This document shows, piece after piece, positions 1-12,800 of a stretch of 64,000 bases of DNA. A program made the position numbers and the translations under genes. The stretch spans positions 35,993,634 to 36,057,633 of the forward strand of contig NC_092459.1 of NCBI RefSeq assembly GCF_047495875.1, in the 5' to 3' direction. The DNA is from Pithys albifrons albifrons. Taxonomy: Eukaryota > Chordata > Aves > Passeriformes > Thamnophilidae. The notes beneath the pieces are model-generated. The model was not told where the DNA came from. It saw only the letters and a program-made list of their open reading frames with translations, and made no database searches. Within the stretch, counting starts at the first letter, position 1, and every line of letters begins with the position of its first letter.

Positions 1-582
1 TTTCAGTTTTTCTGCAGTAGCCCCCAACAACATAGTGAAAAACATCTTCATGTTGACTCCAAATATGAAGAGTTTTCTATTTCATTAAAAGGCAAATATG
101 TATTTCCAAAAGAAAAATGCTATGTGCCATTTACTACATAAAAGGTTTGTTTTCCTTTATCTGTAATCAATTCTACCCACTAATAAAGCAATTTCTGGAG
201 TCTCATGTGTTTACTTTCAGGGCCTGGGACATAAGCATTCCTGTATTTGTCTCAGTAAAGTAAGCTAGAATAGAAAAAAAATACTTTCTCAATATAACAC
301 TAAACCGTTTCTCTGCTGCTTCTTTTTATATTTGCCCAAGGTCAATTCTGCATGCAGACAAAGAGTGCACATGCATTTGTATACACAATTACACATATTT
401 GTGTACTACACAGATATACATGCACATACAGACAGCTATATAAATATATATATATATATCTATTACATATATGTACACACAGAGATTTACATGCAGATGT
501 AAAGCACCAAAGTTACAAGTTCTAGCCAGGGATCCTGAATCTCATGAAAGGAATATAGGACTTTCTCCAGCCTTCTTCTTAC
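1..582. other. MDN1 intronic sequence at left edge
   Basis: No exon could be supported. A short alternating AT tract sits at about 437-460. The first 60 bases are open on the minus strand but do not resemble the midasin linker that should follow exon 58. Confidence 0.6.
437..460. repeat. (AT)n microsatellite
   Basis: Near-perfect alternating TA run beside further TATATG-like sequence, inside an MDN1 intron. Confidence 0.8.
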
Positions 583-814
583 CTTCTTGCACAAGTCTTG
601 GCCACATAATCTGCTGTCAGTTTGTACTGCCAGAGGACACCTAAGTATTCCATTGCAGGCCACAGCTGAACCTGACTGCAGAGCTGGTTTAGCAAGGCAG
701 GATCTAACTGGCTGGAGATGGTGTCTTCAGGAAACCTTTCTTCTGAACGACTATCTCTAACTCCTTTTGCTCTCAGGTGTGAATGCACAGCTTGCAAAAA
801 AATCTGTAGCTGAC
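583..814 (-). CDS. MDN1: MDN1 exon 58, last exon resolved
   Basis: Residues 2915-2992, QLQIFLQAVHSHLRAKGV, a variable stretch, then VQLWPAMEYLGVLWQYKLTA and AKTCARR. Donor GTAAGA at 581-582. The next exon is not identifiable in the remaining bases. Confidence 0.93.
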
Positions 815-3800
815 CTGTTTGACAGAATGTAAGAAGTACGTAAATGCACATACTGTATTTCTTGCCAGTGAACATTTAACATATACAGAAAGAAAGGAGA
901 CGACAGAAATCATCCTGTTGGGCTCTTCCAAAGTGGTACCTACCCAGATTAACATCTTCTAAATGATTGGCTCTTATTATCAGGCCATCAGCTTGCAGCA
1001 ATGCTTTCTTCATGCTCATTCCTGTGGCAGCAATTTTCAGACAGCACATTTTTTCCTGCCATCTACTTTCTCCAAAGGACAATCTTAGCTCCAAGATGTT
1101 AAGTGGTTTGCTGAGGACTTTTAACTGAGAGAAACATTCCATGCCCAGTTTATCCTGGAAACGTGGAAAGGACAATTTGTTTCAGCAGCACTAACAAAAC
1201 AGTATTTGTGACTACAGTCAAAACTCAGAATTCAAATTCACATGCACACAACTGAAGTCCAAGTATATATAAACCAGCCTGCAACAACAACTAAACGATC
1301 TTTTGGTAACCCTATTCATTACAGCAGGAAGACAGAAATTGAAACAGTTGGCCACAATTCCTCCTTGTCAAGTTGTTGAGTTTTTTTCCTTCACTAAGAA
1401 ACCACATAGATTATGCAGACAAACAATACCTCAACATGGCAACTTAACTAAACCAGAGGCAATAAAATACACAAAATAATAAAAAACACAAGCAGCTACT
1501 GTCACTTATAAGAAACTGCAATTTACATCTGCAATTTAAACACATTTGCTTAGAAAAATCTCAAGTTTTTAGTAAGCACTTAATGTTCTTCAGAGTCCCA
1601 CAAAGTAACTACCTTAAAGGGAAGTGGTCTTCTTAGAGACTTCTGTAATATCTTCATATTAGCAGAAATACCAGCAGGGTTGACCAAACAGCTCTGAATC
1701 TGCTTTGAAACAGATTGAATTTCCCTGGAAATCCTTGCAGACAAAAAAAAAGGAGGAATGGGGAGAGAAAAAAGCCCACACAGTTAACTGAAGGTTGAGA
1801 AATAAGACAAAAGGATGCAGAAGAAAGGCAAGCCCTTCTCTTATCTTTCATTAAAGGGAGAGAAATTCTAAATGATCATTTGAGCAAGCAGAAGCCCAAT
1901 GTTAGGAACCCTGAATTTTAAAAATGAACAGCTATTTAATATGCTGTACTTGCATCACTAATGGGCCACAACTTGGACACTAATGGCAAACACTGCTAAT
2001 TGGCTATAATACTAAAGAAAAGAGTAATTTATACAACGATTTAACAGAAACAAACCAAGAGCCACTAAACAAAGCCACTCACTTGTTCTGGTCTGATCCA
2101 ATAAGCATCTGAGGAATTCTGTCAATTAGGTATTTCATAACCCAGTGCCAGTGCAGAGATAGAAGTGACAACCCTGGTGAATCCACTGTCACAGTGTCAG
2201 AGACTGCCCAGAATCGGTCACGCCACAGTAAGCAGTATAAAATCTAACAAGCCAAAAAGGTTACAGGTTTACCCCCGCTGCACGTTACAGAAGACTTGGT
2301 ACTTCAAGCAAGAGAAAGAGCAAAACCACCATCACTTGCAGTAACTTCAGACTCCCACAATGTTTTGTATTTAGTGTTACACAACCAGTACTCAACTATA
2401 GGTTCTCTGAAAATGGCACACAGCTCTACTGGCAGATGGAACTGCAAGCCCAACCCAAGCAATCCATGCACCAAGTCTACAGTGTCAAGATTTCAGCAAA
2501 ATTATATTCACAGTCTGAAAAGGGAGAAGGAGAAGTGAACCACTCCCTTCCATGAACTGCACGGCACCTGTCCAGGTTCAGATATTCTTAGCACAGATAG
2601 ATGTGGATACTTCCTTTACCATCAGTGGAGAAAAACAGGCACTTGTACAACACAATTCATGCCATCCTAAGCAGGCATTAGAAAGCTTGATGATCAAATT
2701 CCACAACTACCTACATCCCAGGTGTGTACTTCGGTAAGATAACTCCCACTCCAACTATCTGCAGGCTGCAAACCTATGTTTCACACAGAAGAAATGAGAA
2801 GACAGGCACTGAAACAAACACAGCAATTTTCCTGCTGTCAGGCATATTCTGAATACCAACAGAACCACTGTGCTTTATTTCATGGTCCCTGAAACCCAAA
2901 ATAGTGTTCTGCACAAAATCTCATTTTGCTTAACTTCCCTATACTACGCAAAGTCTACTCACATCATGCATGTCATCGTCACTTAAGGCCACCTGAGTAG
3001 ACTTCAACCAGTGAAGTGTGAATGCATCCCAAAGTTCAAAGAAAGCAACAAGGTTGACCACAACTGCATGAGGAAGACAGTTGTAACTTCCTGGATCTGA
3101 GGTTTGGGGAAGAAAGAAAGGCAAAGACTGAACATTCCAGCCACATCACATGACATATAAGAGTCAAATTCTGATCACTAGATCCTCTCCATGGCTGAGA
3201 AAGAACCCCCACCCACCGGAAAAGTTCCAAGACTGAAGCAATAATAGTAGTTCTTGACTATCTGCACAATTCTCTATTACTCTATTGCATTTTACATATA
3301 AATATACATATATGTATATATAAAAAATCCATAATGAGGGAATCATTGATCAATTGCTTCTATGCAGCACACTAACTTCATCACTAAATTCCTATCCTTT
3401 GCTTTAGAAGTAAAACTTCCTACTTAAATAAAACAAAAACACATCTGAAGAACTTGGGTCTTCTTACTAGCTAAAGACAAAACACTATTCTAATTTCTCT
3501 ACAGCATTATCCTGAAGTTTAGACAATTAAGAGAGAAATTATATTCAGTCATTACCCAGTAGTGGCAGGACATAAATAAGGTATATCTAATTTAAGAATA
3601 ATGTGTTAGATACCTTATCAGTCTCATCTGACTGGTTCATATTCACTCATTTCTTTCTTCACACACTCAGGACACACCAAGTTTAAAGCACACATTTTGT
3701 AATACTGCAAATTAGCTATATTTCAGATTGAGTAAAAAACTGAAAGGAATAGTGAAATACAACCCACTTTTGCGGAAATCTACAGACATTCTTAAGACAC

Positions 3801-6800
3801 TGCTTCTTGGCTTCTTGCTGGCAATCAAATTCTTCTCAGTGTGACTTCTTCTTCCCCGGTCAAGAAATAACACTGCCCTGAAGTAAAAACAAAGTTGTTA
3901 AAATCCAGTACTGTTTTAAAGCCTGAGCCTTATGGGAATGGTGAACTACAAGGTGACATATTACATTCACTGTATCATGGAAAAGGAACAAAGTGCAGCA
4001 TAACTAATTGCTTGAATATGGTTTTTGTGAAAGAAAGCTTCATAAAGCAGATTTCTGACTTCTCCAGAAACAAAACAGTAGTGAGTTACTAACAGATGCA
4101 ACACCATAGCCTGTAGGCTGCAACGTCAAAATCTGTATATTTTTCACTCTTATTAGGAAAAGCATTCCAAATCCAAAAGCAGGGCAACAATTCAAATGTT
4201 GTCAAAGATTTCACACAGCTGTTTTTGCCTCTTTAATGCTTTATCCTACAGTTCTGGTTTGTCCTTGAAGTACTGCAGCCTATATGGAATGCTGGGAGCT
4301 CTGCTTTCCATATTAAATGATCAGTTTTAGTATGCATCTACAGAAAGCAGAAGCAAAGAATTTAAACACCTGTACAAAAACTCTGCCTAGTATTTTAGAT
4401 CACATCTATCAAAACCTAAAAACATATTTGGCAGACACCACAAGTGTTCACTCAGCACTAATTACAGTCATTGGGCAGTCTTTACATGTTGGGTTTTTTT
4501 TGTAACCCACCGATTTGCTGCAGACTTCAAAAGAATTAGAAGCTGGTCTGCATGTTCCGTTTCTGTATCGAAGTTCACTGAATTTCTAACGATCTCCAAA
4601 AACTGCATATTCCATCTTGGGTCCAGTGGCATCACATGTTCATCTGGAAAGGCAGACAAGACAGGACAGGACAGCAGTGGAAACGTTACTCAGTATAAGA
4701 CTTTTCTTGATCACCCTTGCCTACATAAGAACAACAGGGAAAGAAAGAAGGAAGCCTAAGAGGAAGGCAGTGTCTTAAACTCTCACTCCAGATCTCCAAA
4801 CAGAAAAACATTAAGTTGACTGCAGGTTCTGTAAAACAGAATAGTGACAGTAAATCAAACAGCAGTCAGGCTACCCAAACAGGAAACTCAGGTCCAGCTC
4901 ACAGCCCTGGTGAGAGACCACTGACCTTCTGTAAAAGGTCCAGTGTCACTCTATGGAGCTTTCACGCACCTAACAAACTTAGAAGGGAAACCACACGCCT
5001 GAACTGCCCACAGAACACCAATGGAAATTTTAGGCCACAACATGGGTTTCAGGTGGGCTAACACAATAAATCCTGGGGAAAAACAGGGCACCTAAACTAT
5101 CAAGTCAGAAAGGCAGAGGATATATGCAGCACTCTTCAAAATATTGCTTAACTCTGAGCTGTAGGAATATATCTAGGTCACAGATACACAGCCAGGACTC
5201 ATGGTCATAGCACTCATATCTAACTTGAATGGTATGAATTCATTTAATTGCCATATTTGCAGTTCTATACAGTAAGAATGTCTGTTTTAAGTTATTTTAT
5301 GACAACAGCAACATATATTTAGAAATTAGCCTTTGCTTTGCTACATATATTGTCTAAAAGCAGGGTTGCAGTGTGTTCAGAGAACAAATAATGGAAGCAC
5401 CAATGTCTTGCATCAATTTTTTTTCAGAAGTACCTGTCATAGTTGGCTGTAGCAACTTGATCATGTTACTGACTCCAGAGGAGAGAGGACTGGCATAGAA
5501 ACAACCAAGGGCTACAGCCCCTGCTTCCAGCTGAATCCGCGCTGTATCTGTAGGTGAAGAGGAGAGAATATAGGCACAAAAGAGCATTTAATACAATTGG
5601 AGAAAAATAACTTCATCTGAGCCAGCACAAGCAGTCTGAATCAAATCTGTGCATGCACTCTGGATATGCTGGATGATAGTATTCTGTATTAGCTTCAAGC
5701 TTAAAAGCAGTCAGAATGTCACAGCTGAAGACATAAATCCAGTGAAGAGTTCTAGTTAAACTGGTGATAATTCACACATGTCATTAAAAATATGGCATGT
5801 CAAAATTCATGAGGTTATGCCTTCAAATCTTCCTTTCAGTACATCTAGTCTTGTGGGTTTTCTTCTTTTCCATTAAAAACAGCATGCTTTTAATTAAAGT
5901 AATTTCCTAGGTATTTTCTAGTTTATAGACCTACTTGCCTGAAAAGATGGCAAAGTAAAGGAGAAACAATCCCATTACCATAGGGGCAACATAGGCTGAG
6001 ATTTCACACCATACAAGTGAAATGTGTGAATTACTAGGACTAACTACTGTCTAAATTCTCCATAAGTTTAAAGTGATTAATAATATAATTAAGCAGTGAA
6101 TATCTCATCTCAGCTACTGTCCTGAATGCTCAGTGAACACTGCTTCAGGAAATCTCAATTCTGCAGTTTCCTGGCTTTCTAACTATTTGTGTTTTAACAC
6201 GAAGTACATGGAAGGCATTTTACTGCTTTTACTATCACTAATAAAAAAATAGTGGAAAAAAAAGCATATTTGCTTATACAGACCAAAAGGGATCCAAAAA
6301 TAACTAATTCAGAAGTGGCACAAGTTACATGCACACTTGAATAATAAAAGGCAGCATTTAGCCCTAGGTGTCCTGTTGTCCTTAATATGCACAACCTGTT
6401 TCTGTCCCTCAATGGCTTCAATTTAGTATAGATAGTTGAGAGTTGTCACGTCATATAATTTGAATGGTCTGAATGTTTTCATACAAGACTTAACAATTTG
6501 TGAAAATATAACAAATCAGCCCTTAAGCAAAACAGAAAGTTAAATAATTACATACCAAGAACCTGTGGCAGATTTTTGGCTAAGGCATTAAGCCATTTAA
6601 CTCTTAGTTTCCAGTCTTGATTGGTCGCCTTTCCTATGAACAATTTGACTGAAGCCTGGAGAACTTCCATTTCATCCATCCAGTTTGTATCTACCTCAAC
6701 AGGACTGAATTTGAGACTCTCAGGATTAGTGGACTGCATAATTTTTTGAAGATCTTGCAGAGTCAGTGGTAGTGTCCTGAAACACAAAGAAGTCAAGTAA

Positions 6801-9800
6801 TCAAGGGAATCTAGAAAAGAAAATATTTTGCAAGTCAATCTGCTCAGCAAGCAACCATCTCCAGGCAAGAGGATCACAATGCAATAATATTTCCTCCTTT
6901 ACTCAGCTTTAAAAGCAGTTTCCAACTTCAAATCGGTTGGGGGTGTCTACTGTTAAGAACTCACTATTGCCAAAAATTCACTATCCAAAGTGAAAATGCA
7001 CAGCGTATCACTGAGAAATTCTAATCAATTTGAATGATATGCAAGGTTAAGTTAAAAAAAAAGGACAGATAAGAAAGGAAGTGGCATTGATTAAAAAGCA
7101 AACAAAAAGGCAAACACCACAGCATGTTGCTAAGGTATGACAACTTCCACATTGTATTCTAGCACTAACTTCTACAGCTTGTTCTTTCACTGGAAGCAAA
7201 CCAGAGCACCTGTCCAGAGTAGGTTACTAAGCAAAGAAGGCAGAAAGGAAGTTTTTGCACCAGTGTTGTGAAAATAAATTATATTGCACAAAAAATCATT
7301 GAAAAAAATTATTGCATATGCCCCCTGCACATGAGCCCCTTCTTTCAGACAGCTCTGTCTGAGGAAGGAAATTTGTTTTTTCACCTGAAGCTACTGCACC
7401 TAAAATAACTGATGACGTGAAAACATTAAATACTGAGGATCATTAGTGTATTTAAAACCAATTAAGTACTTTCAAAGCTCAGAAGGAAACTGAAAGAAGA
7501 GATTTGTACTTCTTATTACCTATTCAATTCAGAGCTTGCATTCACATTTTCTGCTAACTGCTTACTCCTAAGAGCTCTCAAAAATGGGTCAAATGTACTT
7601 ATTGAAGAATCAAGTATTTTGAATATATTTTGAGTGTTTTGAAGACTGAAGAATAAAACAGCGAACAATTAAACTTCTATTTACAGTGGTTGCATGGAAA
7701 GGTAACAGGAACACAGTTACAGAGCACAATGATCACAGTCTACCTGTGCAATTTGACAAAGACAGAATTTTGCAGGGAACAATGACATGCCAAGAGTAGT
7801 TCCCATATACGGTTTCTTATTTATTAGGCAAAAAAAGCGTCTCCTGCCTACCTGCAGTTTCTAAGGTTTAGTCTATGCAGACAATACATTAGGACCTGTG
7901 CATCACTCCGGACTGTTGAAAGAAGTGAGTCTTCAGCTGCAAACAGACCTGTAGGTAGGGAGTCTGGCCACAATCCCACTGCTAGCAAGGACTTGCCCCA
8001 AGTTTCATGGGAAGCCAGAGAGGAGGCATGTTTTGTAAGTAATTCTAACACAAGCTGCAACAAACAACCAAAAAGGCAGTTTAGAGTCATATTCAAACAT
8101 GTAACACATATTCATGTGCAATAGCTCAGGAAACTCTTTAATTACATGTATTTATTGTGAAATCCAAATATTCTAGAAACACTATATAAACTGCATAATA
8201 AAAGTACCAAAACATTCCTACCAGAAGTGAAATAACAGACTGTACAGTTTAAAATAGGAAGGGAATATGTCCTCAGATGACAGCATGCAATGTTTCAGGC
8301 TACAGACTCATCAGTATTAATATCCTAAAGTCTCAGCTGAATTTTTTAAAAACCACAAGCCTCAGAGTCCAACTGGGATATTCTTCAGCTCCCTTATGCT
8401 GCAAAAGTGAGCCACTGTCTACAAAACGTATGACAAATCACGTTTATTCCCTGAGGATTATCTCAAAAAGCACATCACAAACAGAGTATGTAACTCTGAC
8501 TCATCTGACCTCTGTCTCCAGTACCATGTCACAAGGCTGAGGAAACAGGTCATGAAAGGACAGGTGACAGCCAAAAGTCACTGTACTTTTACCATTCAAT
8601 ACTAAAAAAACTCCAGTTTCTGGAGCTTCAACCAATCTGTAAGAGTAAGTTACATGGAGAGCTGTATTGCTTACACTGGAGCCAAAAGAGGCTCAGTACC
8701 TGAAAAATACAAAAAAATGTTCCAATGTCCCTTAACCACTTCTCTTCGTCACTTGACAGATAATTGAGAAGATGTTTAAAATTGTTAGTTCATCTCTCCA
8801 AAAGCACCCTTGCTCAGGCAATTAGGAAACAGAGGAACCCAAACTAGACTCATGAAATTATATTTTTCACTTATCTAGATGATACAAGAAAAGCTTGTAA
8901 ATACAGGACTTGTACCTGTTGGTTAATCTGCAGTTGCTGTGAGCGGCCATAAACCTCCCAACAGGCTCTGTAAAAAGCCTTTGCTAATCCAAGGCCTCTT
9001 TGTATTTGCTGCACAATTAATACAGCAGCCTGAAGCAAAGATGACAAAGATGACACAGAACCTGAAAGATACACAGCATTTAGGGTGATTTGAATGTTTA
9101 GCAACTACGAGCCCTTTAACCCTCTGAGGGCAAACACCACTTTAGATGCCGAGGATGATTAAAAAAAATGAATTCCACTGTGTCCTGAAAATTGAATACA
9201 TTCTTCCCAAAGTTATAAGAAAATTTGACAAGACTAAATAACAGACGACGAACTCAAAATAAGACATCAAGCAGCTGAGATAAATGAAACTCATCTTGCT
9301 CCAAAGAACAACTTGAATGGGACTTTGTGCAAACTCTCTATTTTGCTGATTTTCACTTGGAATATCAGGATTGCTTTCCCTATAGCAATAGAAAACTGGT
9401 AAATGCCATTGCCTGTTGTGTCCTTACCAAAGCACTCTAGTTACCAGCTTTTTATAATTTGGGCCTACTTCCCCAGAACGCAAAAAACCCAATCCAAAAC
9501 TAGTACAGTTCCATGTGCTTGTATCAGCATGTAACACAGTAAAATAACCACGCTGTAATACTGAAGAGTTAATCCATATGTATGTAATGAGCCCAAGCTG
9601 CTCATGAACACCAAACTGACTTTCTTTTACCTGCTATTGCTGCCTTGGTTTCTGAATGCACAGCCATGAGTGCATCACAGACGCTGTCACCAACTAAACC
9701 CAAACCATGCAGAAGTAGCTTCAAATCCAGACTGTCCAATACATTTCCATCATTCTCCCCGGGAATGTAAATTTCAATCCCACGATTCCGCATGGCTCTG

Positions 9801-12800
9801 GATATTTCCCCATGAGCTGGATCCATAGAAAGGAAAAGCCTGTTGGATGTTAGAACAGAATAGTTCAGGTTGGAAGGGATCCACAGTGATCATCTAGTTC
9901 AACTGCATTACATTCTTAAGATATAACTTAGGTCCTTAAACTATCACTCCAGAACCACCAAATCTGCTCTTACATAAAGTAAATTAATCTTCATAAAAAT
10001 GGGGACACTGAAATCTATAAAGCCAGAGACAAGTACTGAATTTAAATGAGAAATCTGTATGAATGGTTATACACTGAAATTAAGACACAGATATTGCTCA
10101 TGACTTTTTATATCTGAGTTACATCTGTTTTATCATTTGCTCACTTATAAAGAGAAGTTAAGCTATACCTCTGAGCTATAAAGACTTTTAGAAGTCTTAG
10201 CAACAGCTTCAGATACATCTGTGCTGTTTAAAAACTGACGCATCTAAACCCCAAATAGTTAATATTATCAGCAGACATCTCTTAGAAGCAAGGAGAAAAA
10301 TATACTTCTGAGACACAATGGAGTGAAAACAGCTGAAAAGTCAAAATGTTGTTTCCAATTCATAGGAACTAGAGCATATCAGTCCCAACATTCTTTTCAT
10401 GAATTTACAGAAGGTAGGAATTATACAGAATACTATGCATGTTCTCCTCCCATCTTCCCCAGAGATTAATTCAGGTCTGAGACAACATACTGTCTTGTTT
10501 GGGTGGTTTGTTGGGGTTTTTTTAAGTTCTATCACCATAACAAACTCAAATTTACAGATGGATGGAAAAACCTGGAAAGGAAGAGATGTCCTTATACCAG
10601 CTTTATACCTGCATATCTAAATACATCACCATCTTTAACACATGTTTCTTTAACTTTATTACAGAGATAGGGAAGTGGTGAAAACCCAAATTGGAAACAG
10701 AAAATCAAGGCAGTGGTACACTGCTCTGAAATTTTCAGTGTGATAGTCTGTGCTGCAACAGGGATATAAAGCAAAGCCTCTTAAGCTCTCTCATACACTG
10801 ATCACAGTGCAGTTTTCTTCCTTGCCAGGCAGACAGTGTCACTATAGCACATGGCAAACTGAACAGCATTCAAAATACAAAAAGACTGGCTCACTGATGA
10901 AATTTTTATTCTAAACCTGCTCTTTGGTAAGGAAGGGGGGGGGGAAAGGCAAAAAACCCCCAAAACCAGAAATGCAACGCACCTGAAGTTTGGATGAGGA
11001 GCTATTGTAGGAATTGTGCCATCTATCACACCTCTTTCACTCATGGTAAGAACACCTCCTGGTTCAAGTAAAGCATTCAAGCGGTCCAGCACAGAAGGGC
11101 TGTATTCAAAAGAAATTCATGTGGTTTTAAAAGGTAACAATCTGATTCCTTTCTGATCTGAAATCAAGATGGTACCAGTCTTAAACAAAAAGCCAAACAG
11201 TTAAATACTTTATAAAGTAACAGGAAAACTATCAACTGATAAGCTGTCTAAGAAAGAAGACACTCTTCCAAAAAATCTAAGTTACTGCTCCCATGCATTA
11301 CTAAATGCAAAATGTTCAGCTGTGAACCATACAGTAAGAGGCAGTCAGTTAGGGAGATCAAAGTATTTACTCACTGCAATAAGGCCACTAAAATCTCTTA
11401 CTTGCAGAAATTAACGTTATCCATTAGGAGCCAGTCTCCAGACTGCAGGGCCTGAACCAACATCCCATCCACCCACTCGAAAGTGCCATGGCTATTAGAG
11501 TCAGCAGTCTGGGCCTGCTGCAGCTTGAAGCGCCGAAACTCTTCTACCAGGTGAGCAAACTCTGAAAAGAAGGACACCTTACATTGAGATTTACATGACT
11601 GATGTAGCTTCCTGTTCTATTCAGGAAAAACAGTAATTATTTTGTTCATAAACATATATGTTTCCTACTTTTTAGAGGCACATAATAGCAGAGGCTCCAA
11701 CTCTTCAAGTAGCCTCCCATGAGCAAAGTCCATCCGAACAGAAGGGGTTTGCAAGCAGAGAGACATATAAACCAGATTGATACTTTTCTCCCTAAAGAGA
11801 CATTTTTCTCCACCCCTTTCATCCCACTAGATAGTTTAATGGATATTAATGCCTTATGTTATAACAATGATTAAAAATAATAAAAAAAGGAAAAACAACC
11901 CATACATTATTCTGCTGACATTCGTAAAGCTCAGCTGGGAAGTGCTTCAGAGTACAAATGCATCAAGAGTATATCAAAGTTCCCTTTCTTACGAATACAA
12001 GAGAAGAGTTTGTACTGCATTATATGTTGAGTAGCTCAATACAGGAGAATTTCAGTACTTTAAGTTGCCCACCATACATACCTGCCTTTGAGTAAGAATT
12101 TATTTTGTTGTTCAGTCGCTGGACAAGCACAAGTATTCCCTCCAGTTTGCTCACTAAATCAGCTGTAACGCTTCTACCTCCTTCACCCAGAGATTTGGGT
12201 TTGTAGTTAAGGATGAAATTGCTCCAGGCACGCAGCACAAGTTCAGCATCATCTGCACAAATTTCTGTCAGGAGAAGACTGTCCCTCACTAGTGTGCTCA
12301 CTGCAGTCTCCACTTTTTCCAAGAGGCACTGCCATGGCCTATTGATATCAACCTGCAAACAGGCGATTACAGGGTCAGTTTGTGCTGAAGACAGTGGTGT
12401 CTAAGGCTCCACTTGCAAACACTTAAGCTCACAGTGGACTTGCCTGTTAGGTAGGAAGGAGAGATATTACCATATCACCAAAACAGCATTTACCTGTTCA
12501 AATCCACCCAGGAGCTCAGTTGTGTCCATTGCACTGTTCATTGCCATGATTTTTAGTCGATGGCCAGTGAGATGCGCCAACAGCTCAACAAGACTGGTTT
12601 TGCCAACAGCTGCTGGGCCCACCAGGATTACCATCCAGCTCATGTGCACACATTTCATAATGGACTCAAGGGACTGCAGTGAATGATGCAGAACTAAGAG
12701 ATTTCTGCCAGGATGAGGAATATAGTTGCCACGAGAAAGAACTGAATAACCAATCTGAAAGGGATGAGAGAAACATGGATGACTACTCCAAGAGGCAATT

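Noticed and set aside
1..60. Possible MDN1 exon 59 at the left edge
   Set aside because: The minus strand is open but its translation does not match the linker expected after exon 58 and no clear acceptor is visible.
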